Shown here piece by piece: positions 52,769 to 62,016 of a DNA stretch of 64,000 nucleotides (position 1 is the stretch's first letter; each line of letters starts with the position of its first letter). The notes under the pieces are model-generated. The model searched no databases, had not been told where the DNA came from, and saw only the letters and a program-made list of their open reading frames with translations. This DNA comes from an uncultured Microbacterium sp. GTDB lineage: Bacteria > Actinomycetota > Actinomycetes > Actinomycetales > Microbacteriaceae. The translations under genes were made by a program, and so were the position numbers. The stretch covers positions 1 through 64,000 of the forward strand of contig NZ_CALBRW010000012.1 of assembly GCF_937927635.1 (NCBI RefSeq), given 5' to 3'.

Positions 52769-53728
52769 TCAAAGCCCCTTGCTGCGAAGCGCCAGATCCA
52801 TCGAGCGGATTCCTTCGCTCAATGGTTGGGATGTCTGCTTGTGGTCGTGTACCGCCTTGAGGAATTCGCTCATCGCGACCACATAGGTCGACGATACGTC
52901 GTACGAGCCGTCAGGCAGGTCGATATGCTCCACGCCCGCTGGGGAGTGCAGCGCGAGTGATTTCTCCTGAAGGCTCCATACCAGGGTCCCCTCCTCGCCC
53001 ACGATGCTGTATCGGCGCACAGGGCGACGGGAGACGTAGTCGAGGCTGATGATCGCAAGGGGACCGGAAGGGCGGGACATGAGGATGCCTGCGGTGTCCT
53101 CGGAGTGCAGGTCGAGAGACGAACGGTGACCGAAGTCCGACGTCACCGTTTGGAATTCACCGAGCAGCCAGCGGGCCGCATCGATCTCGTGCACGAGGTC
53201 GAGGATCACTCCGCCGCCCTGGTCGGCGTGGGCACTGTAGCCGGTGCGATAATCGCGATCCGGTCGCCAATCAGGCAACCATTGTCCGGCTTCGAAGAGT
53301 CCTCGCACGACCCGGCCTATGCGACCACTGATGAGGTCCGACCGCAGTGCTTGCAGCGAGGGCAGAAAACGAAGGTTGCATCCGACGATCGTCGGAGCGT
53401 CATACGCATGCTCGGCAATAGACGCTGACAGGAAGTCGAGACTCTCTCGGTCGGCCACGACTGGCTTCTCGACGTACATCGGCACGCCCGCTTGGACGAG
53501 AGGCATCAACGCTGTGGGGTGGGCCGCGGTAGCGGACGCGACGATGGCCGCATCGATGCCCTGCTCGATGGCATCCGTAGCGGAGCGGACAATCGAAGCG
53601 CGGGACAGCGCGCCCGAAAGGGGACGATCCGTGTGCTGGAGGAGTATCTCCGCGTCCGGAGCGAGCGCCAGCAGATTGTCGGCGTGCCGACGGGCGATGG
53701 AGCCGTGTCCGGTGATGTATGCGCGCAC
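52769..53728 (-). CDS. Gfo/Idh/MocA-family oxidoreductase
   Basis: A 319-residue NAD(P)-dependent sugar oxidoreductase. It has the nucleotide motif ITGHGSIARRH (a variant of GxGxxA), YVEKPV with the conserved Lys, and GGGVILDLVHEIDAARWLLG in the C-terminal domain. Such enzymes appear in several nonulosonic-acid clusters, but the exact step is unclear. The frame opens at 53767; GAAGGG six bases before the GTG at 53728 decides the start. It heads the minus-strand operon and is divergent from the neuD-like gene. Confidence 0.82.
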   Translation of the reverse strand: MRAYITGHGSIARRHADNLLALAPDAEILLQHTDRPLSGALSRASIVRSATDAIEQGIDAAIVASATAAHPTALMPLVQAGVPMYVEKPVVADRESLDFLSASIAEHAYDAPTIVGCNLRFLPSLQALRSDLISGRIGRVVRGLFEAGQWLPDWRPDRDYRTGYSAHADQGGGVILDLVHEIDAARWLLGEFQTVTSDFGHRSSLDLHSEDTAGILMSRPSGPLAIISLDYVSRRPVRRYSIVGEEGTLVWSLQEKSLALHSPAGVEHIDLPDGSYDVSSTYVVAMSEFLKAVHDHKQTSQPLSEGIRSMDLALRSKGL

Positions 53729-53787
53729 GGTCTGCCCTTCCCACACCGCCGAGCGGTGGCGTCCCACGGGGCGTCGATGGGGTGACC

Positions 53788-53793
53788 TAGGAT
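53788..53793 (+). promoter_or_regulatory. -10 element TAGGAT, leaderless promoter of the leg plus-strand operon
   Basis: TAGGAT ends six bases before the GTG at 53800 and no ribosome site is present. It would drive the six-gene plus-strand operon to 59834. Confidence 0.45.
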
Positions 53794-53799
53794 TGGTCC

Positions 53800-54420
53800 G
53801 TGGCCCGCGATATCGTCCAGTCTGGCACGTCTTATGTGCTGATAGGCGCAGGCGGCCATGCTGCGAGCGTGGCAGATGTCATCGGGCGGCTCGGCTCCCG
53901 GGTGGAGGTATTCGTCGACGACGCTGTGGGCGATGATTCGGACGTGGTGATCCGGGCGGGTGTGTACGCGGCGGATGAGCGTCTGCAGTTATTGCCGTCG
54001 ATCGTCGCGATAGGCTCCAACTCCGCGCGAGCGCGGCTGCAACCAGAACTGCTGTCTCCTGCGGCCGCGGTGCTCGCTTCGACGGCAACGGGCGAAGTCT
54101 CGCGGATCTCAGCCGGGACAATAGTCTTCGAGCATGCTCACGTCGGGCCGAACAGCACCGTCGGTCAGGGGTGCATCGTGAACACCGGCGCGATCATCGA
54201 GCACGACTGCTCTGTCGGGGACTATGTGCACGTCGCCCCACGAGCCGTACTGCTCGGCGGCGTGACTGTCATGCGAGAGGCTTTCGTCGGAGCGGGGGCA
54301 ACGGTGCTTCCGGGGGTCACTGTCGGAGCCGGAGCAGTCATCGGCTCTGGTGCAGTGGTAACCAGGAATGTTGAGAACGGGGCGACGGTTGCGGGAGTAC
54401 CCGCCCGACGCCTTCGTTGA
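53800..54420 (+). CDS. legH: NeuD/LegH-like left-handed beta-helix acetyltransferase
   Basis: A 206-residue acyltransferase. Residues 1-85 form the nucleotide-sugar-binding Rossmann part (YVLIGAGGHAASVADVIGRL). Residues 95-206 are hexapeptide repeats (GTIVFEHAHVGPNSTVGQGC, then the active-site His region NTGAIIEHDCSVGDYVHVAP). It probably N-acetylates the 4-amino sugar made by LegC, the LegH step, though a NeuD-type O-acetylase cannot be excluded. It is the first gene of the plus-strand operon, 15 bp before legI. Confidence 0.82.
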   Translation: MARDIVQSGTSYVLIGAGGHAASVADVIGRLGSRVEVFVDDAVGDDSDVVIRAGVYAADERLQLLPSIVAIGSNSARARLQPELLSPAAAVLASTATGEVSRISAGTIVFEHAHVGPNSTVGQGCIVNTGAIIEHDCSVGDYVHVAPRAVLLGGVTVMREAFVGAGATVLPGVTVGAGAVIGSGAVVTRNVENGATVAGVPARRLR

Positions 54421-54435
54421 GAGGAGAGGACACCC

Positions 54436-55467
54436 ATGGTCGATCTGAGAAGGGCAGTCAACGGCGGTGACGATGTGATCGTCATCGCCGAGGCCGGCGT
54501 CAACCACAACGGGTCCGCCGAGCTGGCGCATCAACTCATCGATGTCGCGGTCGCCTCCGGCGCGGACTTCGTGAAGTTCCAGACCTTCGAGCCGAGCAAG
54601 CTCGTGGCCAAGGGAACTGCCGCGGCTCCCTATCAGAAGGAACGCGGCGCGACCACTCAGAGCGACCTGCTGGAGCAGCTGGCGCTGGCGCCTTCGGTGT
54701 GGGGCGAGCTCAAGGACCATGCTGAATCGCAGGGAATCGGATTCCTCTCGACGCCGTTCGATTTGGACAGCGCGCATCTCCTGGCCGATCTCGGAGTCAG
54801 GGCCATGAAGGTGTCTTCTGGCGAGCTCACGAATATTCCGTTCCTGCGTGCGATTGCGGATATGGGTGTGGACATGCTTGTGTCGACGGGGATGGGAACC
54901 GAGGATGAGGTTCTGCGAGCAGCTGACGCGACGTCCGCCGCCGACTTCGTCGGCTTCTTCCACTGCGTCTCCTCGTACCCTGCGCCCGTCGAACAGTGCA
55001 ATCTCACGGCCATCCCCGCGCTCGCGAATCTGCTGGGGCGGCCCGTCGGCTGGTCGGACCACACGCCCGGCATCGAGTCGGCCATGGTCGCTGCGGCTCT
55101 CGGAGCTCGCCTCTTCGAGAAGCACTTCACGTTGGATCGCACCATGGAGGGCCCCGATCACCAGGCGAGTCTGGAACCGTCGGCCTTGACCGACTACGTC
55201 GATGGTCTGCGCGCGGTTCCCTTGATGCTCGGTGACGGTGTGAAGCGTCGGATGCCGGCGGAAGAAGTCAACGCGACGCTGGTGCGACGCTCGTGGCACG
55301 CCGCCAGGCCGCTCGCCGCCGGGCACGTCATCACGGCGGATGACCTGATCGCGTTGCGGCCGGAAGCAGGCGTGAGCCCCTACATCGATCTGGTCGGTGC
55401 TACCGTGACGACGAGCATCTCCGGCGGCAGTGCAATCACGGTCGATGCCATCTCGCTGAGTGCGTGA
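54436..55467 (+). CDS. legI: N-acetylneuraminate/legionaminate synthase (NeuB family)
   Basis: A 343-residue NeuB-type aldolase condensing phosphoenolpyruvate with an N-acetylated hexosamine to form the nine-carbon acid. The TIM barrel has VIAEAGVNHNGSAELAHQLI, DFVKFQTFEP, FLSTPFDL, KVSSGELTN, HCVSSYPAP and the block beginning GWSDHTPG. The C-terminal SAF/antifreeze-like domain starts near RRSWHAARPLAAGHVITADD. GAGGAGAGGA is upstream of the ATG. Legionaminic acid rather than sialic acid is inferred from legB and legC in the same operon. Confidence 0.93.
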   Translation: MVDLRRAVNGGDDVIVIAEAGVNHNGSAELAHQLIDVAVASGADFVKFQTFEPSKLVAKGTAAAPYQKERGATTQSDLLEQLALAPSVWGELKDHAESQGIGFLSTPFDLDSAHLLADLGVRAMKVSSGELTNIPFLRAIADMGVDMLVSTGMGTEDEVLRAADATSAADFVGFFHCVSSYPAPVEQCNLTAIPALANLLGRPVGWSDHTPGIESAMVAAALGARLFEKHFTLDRTMEGPDHQASLEPSALTDYVDGLRAVPLMLGDGVKRRMPAEEVNATLVRRSWHAARPLAAGHVITADDLIALRPEAGVSPYIDLVGATVTTSISGGSAITVDAISLSA

Positions 55468-56603
55468 TGCGCGTCGCGATCTTCGTCGGCACTCGAGCGG
55501 ATCTCGGTCCGCTCGAGCCGGTCATCGCCGCCTTCGCCGAGGCGGGTCATGATACGCACCTGTTGACGGGAGTGGCGTTCGACGCGGATTCGCTCGCAGC
55601 GCGCACCGAGCATATCCCCGGGACGACAATCCACTCATTGACTCAGCCGGTGGTTGAGCTGACCCCGGCAGCCATGACGCAGCAGAGCGCGGCCATCATG
55701 AAGAGCCTCGGCGACCTCTTCGCGGATATCGCCTTCGATGTCTGCGTCGTGCTCGGTGATCGGTGGGAACTTCTCTCCGTCGTCCCTGCGGCGTTCTTGG
55801 CCGGAATCAAGATTGTTCACATTCACGGCGGAGAGGTGACGGAGGGCGCCATCGACGAGCGGGTTCGGCACGCGGTGACCAAGCTCGCCGACATCCACTG
55901 CGCCGCCTCCGCCGATGCGGCCTCGAGGATCGCTCAGATGGGGGAGCCGCGTGATCGCATCTTCGTCACAGGAGCCCCGGGCCTCGACAGGATCGCCTCC
56001 GCCGCGCCTGCAACGGATGCGGAACTCTCGGCACTTCTTGGTCGGGAGGTGGTCCGCCCGCTCGCCCTGTTCACATATCATCCGCCGACGGCAACGCGTG
56101 ATGCTCCACTCGAGGAGTGGACCCGGGCGGCTTTGGGCGCCGCGCTCGCGGTGTGCGGAACCGTGATCGTCACTGATCCTGGTGTCGACGAAGGGCGTGA
56201 GAGGATTCTCGCGACGCTTGATGAGATGGCGGTGTCGGACGATCGCATCGTTCGGATCCCGAGCCTGGGTGCTCGCTACCCGATGACGCTGCGCGCGGTT
56301 GATGTGGTCGTGGGCAACTCGTCGTCCGGTGTGATCGAGGCTGCGTCCGCCGGGGTTCCCGCTGTGGATATCGGGTCGCGCCAGGCGGGAAGGCTGAGAG
56401 CCGCTAGTGTGGTGCACGCGGGCGACGTTCAGGAGGAGATACGTTCAGCCGTCGAACGCGCGTTGGAGTTTGCGCGTAGTGATGGCATGCTCGTCGGCGT
56501 CGTCAACCCATACGGCGAGGGAGACTCCGCGCGGCGGATCGTGGCGGCCGCATCTCTCGTAGGGACATTTCCCGTGCAGAAGGAATTCGTGGATCAGGAC
56601 TAG
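55467..56603 (+). CDS. legG: Hydrolysing UDP/GDP-GlcNAc 2-epimerase-like enzyme (NeuC/LegG family)
   Basis: About 378 residues, GT-B-like epimerase fold. It has GTRADLGPLEPVIAAFAEAG, LGDRWELLSVVPAAFLAGIK, HIHGGEVTEGAIDERVRHAV and the C-terminal GNSSSGVIEAASAGVPAVDI. In the legionaminic route LegG removes the nucleotide and epimerises the sugar to 2,4-diacetamido-2,4,6-trideoxymannose for LegI. The ATG shares one base with the legI stop (TGATG); a GTG one codon earlier is possible. Confidence 0.9.
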   Translation: MRVAIFVGTRADLGPLEPVIAAFAEAGHDTHLLTGVAFDADSLAARTEHIPGTTIHSLTQPVVELTPAAMTQQSAAIMKSLGDLFADIAFDVCVVLGDRWELLSVVPAAFLAGIKIVHIHGGEVTEGAIDERVRHAVTKLADIHCAASADAASRIAQMGEPRDRIFVTGAPGLDRIASAAPATDAELSALLGREVVRPLALFTYHPPTATRDAPLEEWTRAALGAALAVCGTVIVTDPGVDEGRERILATLDEMAVSDDRIVRIPSLGARYPMTLRAVDVVVGNSSSGVIEAASAGVPAVDIGSRQAGRLRAASVVHAGDVQEEIRSAVERALEFARSDGMLVGVVNPYGEGDSARRIVAAASLVGTFPVQKEFVDQD

Positions 56604-56605
56604 AC

Positions 56606-57670
56606 GTGAAGCTGAAAGACACTCTCGCAGTGGCCTGCACCGGGCCGGGCTCAACAATCCTTCATGCTCTGGAAGTGATCGATCGCAGTGCTACAGGCAT
56701 CTGCTGCATCGTCGACGATGAGGCGAGACTCGTCGCTGTGCTGACGGACGGTGATGTTCGCCGCGCGCTCCTTGCCGGAGGCGAGCTCTCGGACATTGCG
56801 CTGCCGGTCGCGCAGCGTCACCCCCGGACCGTTCCGTCGGGTACCTCCAGAGCCGGCGTGCTTGACCTCATGAAATCGCTTCGAGTGAGTGCAGTTCCCG
56901 AGGTCGACGCGGAGGGTCGGCTCGTCGCACTGCACACCCTGTCGGACATCGTAGGGGGGCACTCGCTGCCGAACTACGCGGTCATCATGGCCGGAGGGAA
57001 GGGCACGCGCCTCGGGGACCTGACGCGCAACACGCCGAAGCCGCTGATGACGGTCGCCGGGCGCCCGATCATCGAGTGGGTGATCCTCGGGCTCGTGGGC
57101 GACGGCGTCACCCGCATCTTCGTCAGCGTCAACCACATGGCAGACCAGATCATGGACCGCTTGGGCGACGGCAGTGCTCTGGGCTGTGAGATCCAGTATC
57201 TGCACGAGGATGTCGGTCATCCGCTGGGCACCGCGGGGTCGCTGACGCTTCTGCCGAACGACCTCGTCACGGATGCCTCCGAGCCGATCATCGTGCTCAA
57301 CAGCGACATCATGGTCGACTTCGATGCTCGATCTCTGCTGCGCTCGCACGAGACTTCGGGAGCTGTGATGACGATGGGCACGAAGCTGTACCAGCACACG
57401 GTTCCGTTCGGTGTCGTCGAAGTCGCGACGGATCGCCGTGTGCAGGGCATCGCAGAGAAGCCGGAGCTGGCTGTGGAAGTGAACGCGGCTGTCTACTGCA
57501 TCGATGCCGCGCTCGTGCGCAAGCTGCCGGAAGGGGAGCCGAGCACGATGCCGGAGCTCGCGCAGATATGTCTGGACGAGGGGCAGGGCGTCTTCGCCTG
57601 GCCGATCGCATCGGAATGGATCGACGTAGGAACGCCCGCTGACCTGGCGCGGGCGAAGGGAGAGGCATGA
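56606..57670 (+). CDS. ptmE: CBS-domain sugar-phosphate nucleotidyltransferase (PtmE-like)
   Basis: A 354-residue two-part enzyme. Residues 1-115 are a CBS-domain pair (GICCIVDDEARLVAVLTDGD). Residues 120-354 are a nucleotidyltransferase with AGGKGTRL at about 128-135, TPKPLMTVAGRPIIEWVI, and VLNSDIMVDFD with the metal Asp. This architecture matches PtmE, the glucosamine-1-phosphate guanylyltransferase that opens the GDP-linked legionaminic pathway. The GTG start is two bases after the legG stop and the end overlaps legB by four. Confidence 0.87.
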   Translation: MKLKDTLAVACTGPGSTILHALEVIDRSATGICCIVDDEARLVAVLTDGDVRRALLAGGELSDIALPVAQRHPRTVPSGTSRAGVLDLMKSLRVSAVPEVDAEGRLVALHTLSDIVGGHSLPNYAVIMAGGKGTRLGDLTRNTPKPLMTVAGRPIIEWVILGLVGDGVTRIFVSVNHMADQIMDRLGDGSALGCEIQYLHEDVGHPLGTAGSLTLLPNDLVTDASEPIIVLNSDIMVDFDARSLLRSHETSGAVMTMGTKLYQHTVPFGVVEVATDRRVQGIAEKPELAVEVNAAVYCIDAALVRKLPEGEPSTMPELAQICLDEGQGVFAWPIASEWIDVGTPADLARAKGEA

Positions 57671-58692
57671 CCACGGAAAACCTGACATCTGCGCTTGCGG
57701 GAAAGAAAGTCTTCGTCACCGGGGCAGACGGTTTCATCGGCTCCCATGTCGTCGAGACCCTCATCGGCTACGGCGCCGACGTGAAGGCGCTCTGCCTGTA
57801 CAACTCGTTCGGCTCATACGGATGGCTCGACGAGTCAACCGTCTTCGCTGAAGCTGTACGGGATGACCAAGCACGTCCAGTGCTGGGAGATGTGCGCGAT
57901 GCCGAGCACATGGCGGCAGAAGCGCAGGGGACCGACGTCATTCTGCATCTAGGCGCTCTGATCGCGATTCCTTATTCTTATTCGGCACCGCGCTCGTATG
58001 TGGAGACGAACATCGTCGGCACCGTAAACATGCTGGAAGCTGCGCGCAAGGCTGGAGTCGAGCGCTTTGTCAACACGTCGACCTCTGAGGTGTACGGTAC
58101 GCCTGACAGTGTCCCGATCCGTGAGGATCACACGCTGAAGGGGCAGTCGCCCTACTCCGCTTCGAAGATCGCGGCGGACAAGATGTGCGAGTCATACGCG
58201 CTTTCCTTCGAGACCCCGGTCACCGTGCTTCGGCCCTTCAACACATACGGCCCGCGGCAGTCCGCGCGCGCAGTGATCACGACCGTGATGTCGCAGATGC
58301 TCGCCGGTGCGGATGTGGTCAAGCTCGGCGCGCTGAGTCCTCAGCGCGATTTCACCTTCGCCACGGATACGGCCGAGGGCTTCGCCCGTGCAGCAGTCGC
58401 GAGGCTGGATCCGGGAACGGTGGTCCAGCTCGGCACAGGGCGCACGGTCTCCATCGGCGACCTCGTGGAGATGTGCAAGGTCGTCACGGGATCGACAGCG
58501 GAGATCGTCACGGATGAACAGCGCATCCGCCCTGCCGGCTCCGAAGTCCAAGTCCTCCTGTCTGATCCGGCGAAGGCGAAGAGCCTGCTGGGCTGGGAAC
58601 CTGCAGTAGGACTCGAGGAGGGTCTGCGCCGGACTGCCGAATGGCTCGACGGCCGCTATGACGCCGAGAAGGCGGGAAGGTATCAGAAGTGA
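57667..58692 (+). CDS. legB: NAD-dependent 4,6-dehydratase (LegB-like)
   Basis: A 341-residue extended SDR. It has the NAD motif GADGFIGSHV, LGDVRD, HLGALIAIPYSY, STSEVYGTP, catalytic Tyr-Lys in YSASKIAADKM and PFNTYGPRQSARAVITTVM. This combination is characteristic of LegB-type GDP-GlcNAc 4,6-dehydratases, which make the 4-keto-6-deoxy sugar for LegC. The ATG overlaps the ptmE stop and the 3' end overlaps legC, so translation is tightly coupled. Confidence 0.9.
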   Translation: MTTENLTSALAGKKVFVTGADGFIGSHVVETLIGYGADVKALCLYNSFGSYGWLDESTVFAEAVRDDQARPVLGDVRDAEHMAAEAQGTDVILHLGALIAIPYSYSAPRSYVETNIVGTVNMLEAARKAGVERFVNTSTSEVYGTPDSVPIREDHTLKGQSPYSASKIAADKMCESYALSFETPVTVLRPFNTYGPRQSARAVITTVMSQMLAGADVVKLGALSPQRDFTFATDTAEGFARAAVARLDPGTVVQLGTGRTVSIGDLVEMCKVVTGSTAEIVTDEQRIRPAGSEVQVLLSDPAKAKSLLGWEPAVGLEEGLRRTAEWLDGRYDAEKAGRYQK

Positions 58693-59834
58693 GCGAGCCC
58701 ACATTCATCGCCCTCGCGGAGCCGAATCTCTCGGAGGTGGAGACGCAGCACGTGGATGAAGCACTTGCTTCGGGCTTCGTTTCCTCGGTCGGTGCCGCGG
58801 TGACTGCGTTCGAGGCCAGTTTCGCCGAGATCGTCGGTTCGAAGTACGCGGTCGCCTGTTCGAGCGGAACCGCGGCACTGCATGTGGCGCTTCAGATCGT
58901 CGGTGTCGCACCGGGCGATGATGTGCTGTGTGCCGACTTCACCTTCGCCGGCTCCGGCAACCCGATTGCGTACCTGCACGCTCGACCCGTGTTCGTCGAT
59001 TCTGAGCTCACCACGTGGAATATCGACGCGAGTCTGGTCGTCGCGGAGCTGGAGCGCCGGGAAGCCGCAGGTGAGAAGCAGCCTGCGGCTGTGGAGATCG
59101 TTCACGTTCTCGGCCAACCGGCAGATGCTGCTCCAATTCTCGAAGCGTGCGCGAAGTACGGCGTACCGGTTGTGGAAGACGCAGCAGAGAGCCTCGGCGC
59201 GCGGTGGTCCGAGGGTCCCCTCGCTGGCAGGCACACAGGCACGGTCGGCGCCGTCGGCGCGTTCTCGTTCAACGGGAACAAGATCGCGACGACCGGCGGT
59301 GGCGGAATGATCGTGACGGATGATGAAGCGCTCGCGAAGCGTGCTCGCCATCTCACGACACAGGCCAAGGTCCCGGACGTGGGGTACCTGCATGATGAGG
59401 TCGGCTACAACTATCGCCTCACGAACCTCTCAGCAGCGCTCGGCAACGCTCAGCTTTCGAGACTTGATGACTTCGTCGCTGCGAAGCACCGGCACGCGGC
59501 TGCATACGACGCTGCCTTCGCGGCGCTGCCCGTGGTGCTTCCGCCGCGGGTCGAAGGCATGGACTCCACCTACTGGCTGTATTCGATCCTGACAGCAGAC
59601 GCCGCCGAGCGTGACGCGCTGCTGGCGTTCATGGCCGGCCGCTCCATCGGCGCGCGGTCCCTGTGGCGTCCGCTGCACATGCAGCCGGCATATCCGAATG
59701 CGGTGCGGATCGGTGGAGACAATGGCCGCCAACTGTTCGAACGCGGTGTGTCTCTTCCCAGCTCCACTCATCTGACGCAGGAGGACCAGCAGCGCGTGAT
59801 CGATGCTGTCCAGGAGTTCTACGCATCGCGGTAG
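58689..59834 (+). CDS. legC: DegT/DnrJ/EryC1 aminotransferase (LegC-like)
   Basis: A 381-residue PLP enzyme that would add an amino group at C4 of the LegB product. It has VGSKYAVACSSGTAALHVAL, PVVEDAAESLGA with the PLP-binding Asp, the Schiff-base Lys198 in SFNGNKIATTGGGGM, and the closing GVSLPSSTHLTQED. The N-terminal IALAEPNLSEVETQHVDEAL resembles LegC more than PseC. The GTG start overlaps legB (GTGA). It is the last gene of the operon. Confidence 0.92.
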   Translation: MSEPTFIALAEPNLSEVETQHVDEALASGFVSSVGAAVTAFEASFAEIVGSKYAVACSSGTAALHVALQIVGVAPGDDVLCADFTFAGSGNPIAYLHARPVFVDSELTTWNIDASLVVAELERREAAGEKQPAAVEIVHVLGQPADAAPILEACAKYGVPVVEDAAESLGARWSEGPLAGRHTGTVGAVGAFSFNGNKIATTGGGGMIVTDDEALAKRARHLTTQAKVPDVGYLHDEVGYNYRLTNLSAALGNAQLSRLDDFVAAKHRHAAAYDAAFAALPVVLPPRVEGMDSTYWLYSILTADAAERDALLAFMAGRSIGARSLWRPLHMQPAYPNAVRIGGDNGRQLFERGVSLPSSTHLTQEDQQRVIDAVQEFYASR

Positions 59835-59848
59835 GCGGCCTACGAATG

Positions 59849-59885
59849 GCGGGTGTCTGGCTCACGAAAGGGCCGATACACCCGC
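59849..59885. terminator. Hairpin between convergent legC and acyltransferase genes
   Basis: GCGGGTGT and ACACCCGC pair perfectly around a 21-nt loop that itself contains GGC/GCC. It sits 14 bases after legC and eight before the convergent stop, so it may end transcription from both sides. Confidence 0.5.
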
Positions 59886-59892
59886 TGTGGTC

Positions 59893-62016
59893 TCAGCGTG
59901 AGGCTTGTTCGCTCAGTGCCGCTGCTAGGAACCCGTCCCCGATCGAGCGGGTGAAGTAGCCGCTTAGGTGGTTGGAGTCGGCATATGCGGGGATGCCACC
60001 GACGATGAGGTGACAACGGTCGCCGCACACGAGGCTGTTCTCATCGACGAGTGTGATCGCCGGGTCGTCGGCCATGGCTACACTGCGGCCAAGGGTCGAA
60101 TCGGCCGCGATGGGTCTTGCTTGCGTGCAACTCGGCGAAGACTCGTCGATGGTCAAACACCGATCCAGTGAAGCCTGGAACTCTGGGACGTCGGCGAGGA
60201 CGATCACGCGCTTTCCTGCCGCAGCCCACTTGCGCCATACTTGCGCGTATCCGTCAGGGGACGCATGGGTGCCCGACGCGGTGAGGTACAGCGACTCGCG
60301 CGCTGCGACCACCACTGTATCGATGTCGGGGTCGGCTGCGACGGTGGCAATCATGGCAAGGCGCCATTCAGCGCAGCCTTGAATATCAGGCTGTTCGTGC
60401 CCCAACACACCGATGTCGGCGGTGGGCGGGCAACCCGGCCGCACGAACGTCGTCGTGCGTGCGCCGGGAATCTGTCTGATGGCAGGAAGCCACATCATCG
60501 CGTGGGAATCTCCGACAACCGCGATCTGATGGGTGGCGTCTTTGGCCGAGGCTCCAAAGACGCACGTACTTATGGGTGGCGTCTTACCGGGGAGATTCGA
60601 GCATACGGCGTCCGGAATGAATGTCGCAGCTCGGAATGCTGAATCGACGAGGGCATAGTCAGGATTTTCCAGGGTGTGGGACCCTGGGCATGGCTGTGTC
60701 AGCGGGGACGCCTGGGCGCCAAAACAGGCGGACGGCTCCGACGAGAGCCGCATCAATGCAGCGCTCGCACTGGCAGTGCGTTCTTGGATACCAGTCACAC
60801 CGACGAGACTCGAGGCCACGATGACTGCCATGGCTGCAGCGATGGTGCCGAGAACGATCCGAGGATGGGCTTTCGGAAGTGCCCCTGCGCGAACCGGATC
60901 TTCGACAAAGCGTTTCGAGAGGTAAGACACGACAACAGTGATCGCAACCAGAACGACCTTCAGAGCGGCGGTGAGGTGGATACCCGCGTACGAGGCTCCG
61001 ATGATCAGTGGGTAGTGCCAGAGATAGGCGGAGTAGCTGACGTCGCCCATGAACTGGATGGGCCGCCATCGTGTGATGACGTTGGGCGAGACGCGCGTCG
61101 TGGGCTCCCCGATCCCAATCAGCGCCATGGTTGCGGCGACGGGGATGACAGCGGCGGCACCGGGAACTCCGGAACCGGAGTTGAGCACAAACGTGGACGC
61201 GATCAGTATGGCCCAGCACGCCCAGGTCACCGCGACCAGGCGTTGCCGCCATTGTTCGGTTGCTGTGGGCAGCAAGGAGAGCAACCCACCTGCCGCGAAT
61301 TCCCAGACTCTCCCCGGGGTCTGGAAATACGCGGCGGCGGCCATGTGCGATGTTGACCAGGTTGCGTAAGTGAACGAGAGAACCAGAAGGGTGCCGAAGA
61401 GCAGCCCGAGCGCGAGTCTGCGCCGTCTCGCAGAGCTGCGGCGCGTCGCGAGTATGACGCAGAGGGCGAGAATCGGCCAGATGATGTAGAACTGCTCCTC
61501 GACGGACAGAGACCAGAAGTGGGTCACGAGGGTGTGCCCTGCCTCCTGAGCGAAGTAGTCGAGTGAGTTCGCAGCTAGGACCCAGTTCACGACGTAGACG
61601 GCTGCCGCGCCGATCTGGGTGTAGTTGTCGCTCCGACTCGTGATCGGTACGACGATCGCGGTGAAGATGCCGCACACCAGCAGGACGAGAAGGGAAGCAG
61701 GAAGGAGGCGGCGGATACGGCGAACCCAGAACCTTCCCAGCGCGATCTTGTTGTCGCGTTCGCCCTCTCTGAGCAGGTGAGCGGTGATCAGATAGCCGCT
61801 GATGACGAAGAAGACGTCAACGCCGATGTATCCACCAGTCAGCTTGTCGGGCCAGAGGTGGTTGAGGATGACGGCGATGACGGCGAGAGCGCGGAGCGCC
61901 TGCACATCTCCGCGGAATCCTCGCGTCACGGATTGCGACGACGATGATAACCCTCTGCGTACGGCCCTGAGCCTCGTCCCTTGGGTGGCGGCACGGGTAC
62001 CAGCGGAGCCAATCAC
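59893..62016 (-). CDS. Acyltransferase 3 family protein with SGNH domain
   Basis: A 707-residue protein of the OafA/WecH type. The membrane part starts RGFRGDVQALRALAVIAVIL, has GVDVFFVISGYLITAHLL and WSLSVEEQFYIIWPILAL and about ten helices. After residue 430 an extracellular SGNH-type domain contains VVGDSHAMMWLP and the catalytic Asp/His region (YADSNHLSGYF). It probably O-acetylates surface glycans. The GTG at 62016 overlaps the preceding stop (GTGA), so it is coupled to the DUF4422 gene. The frame upstream of it lies inside that gene and is a shadow. Confidence 0.87.
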   Translation of the reverse strand: MIGSAGTRAATQGTRLRAVRRGLSSSSQSVTRGFRGDVQALRALAVIAVILNHLWPDKLTGGYIGVDVFFVISGYLITAHLLREGERDNKIALGRFWVRRIRRLLPASLLVLLVCGIFTAIVVPITSRSDNYTQIGAAAVYVVNWVLAANSLDYFAQEAGHTLVTHFWSLSVEEQFYIIWPILALCVILATRRSSARRRRLALGLLFGTLLVLSFTYATWSTSHMAAAAYFQTPGRVWEFAAGGLLSLLPTATEQWRQRLVAVTWACWAILIASTFVLNSGSGVPGAAAVIPVAATMALIGIGEPTTRVSPNVITRWRPIQFMGDVSYSAYLWHYPLIIGASYAGIHLTAALKVVLVAITVVVSYLSKRFVEDPVRAGALPKAHPRIVLGTIAAAMAVIVASSLVGVTGIQERTASASAALMRLSSEPSACFGAQASPLTQPCPGSHTLENPDYALVDSAFRAATFIPDAVCSNLPGKTPPISTCVFGASAKDATHQIAVVGDSHAMMWLPAIRQIPGARTTTFVRPGCPPTADIGVLGHEQPDIQGCAEWRLAMIATVAADPDIDTVVVAARESLYLTASGTHASPDGYAQVWRKWAAAGKRVIVLADVPEFQASLDRCLTIDESSPSCTQARPIAADSTLGRSVAMADDPAITLVDENSLVCGDRCHLIVGGIPAYADSNHLSGYFTRSIGDGFLAAALSEQASR

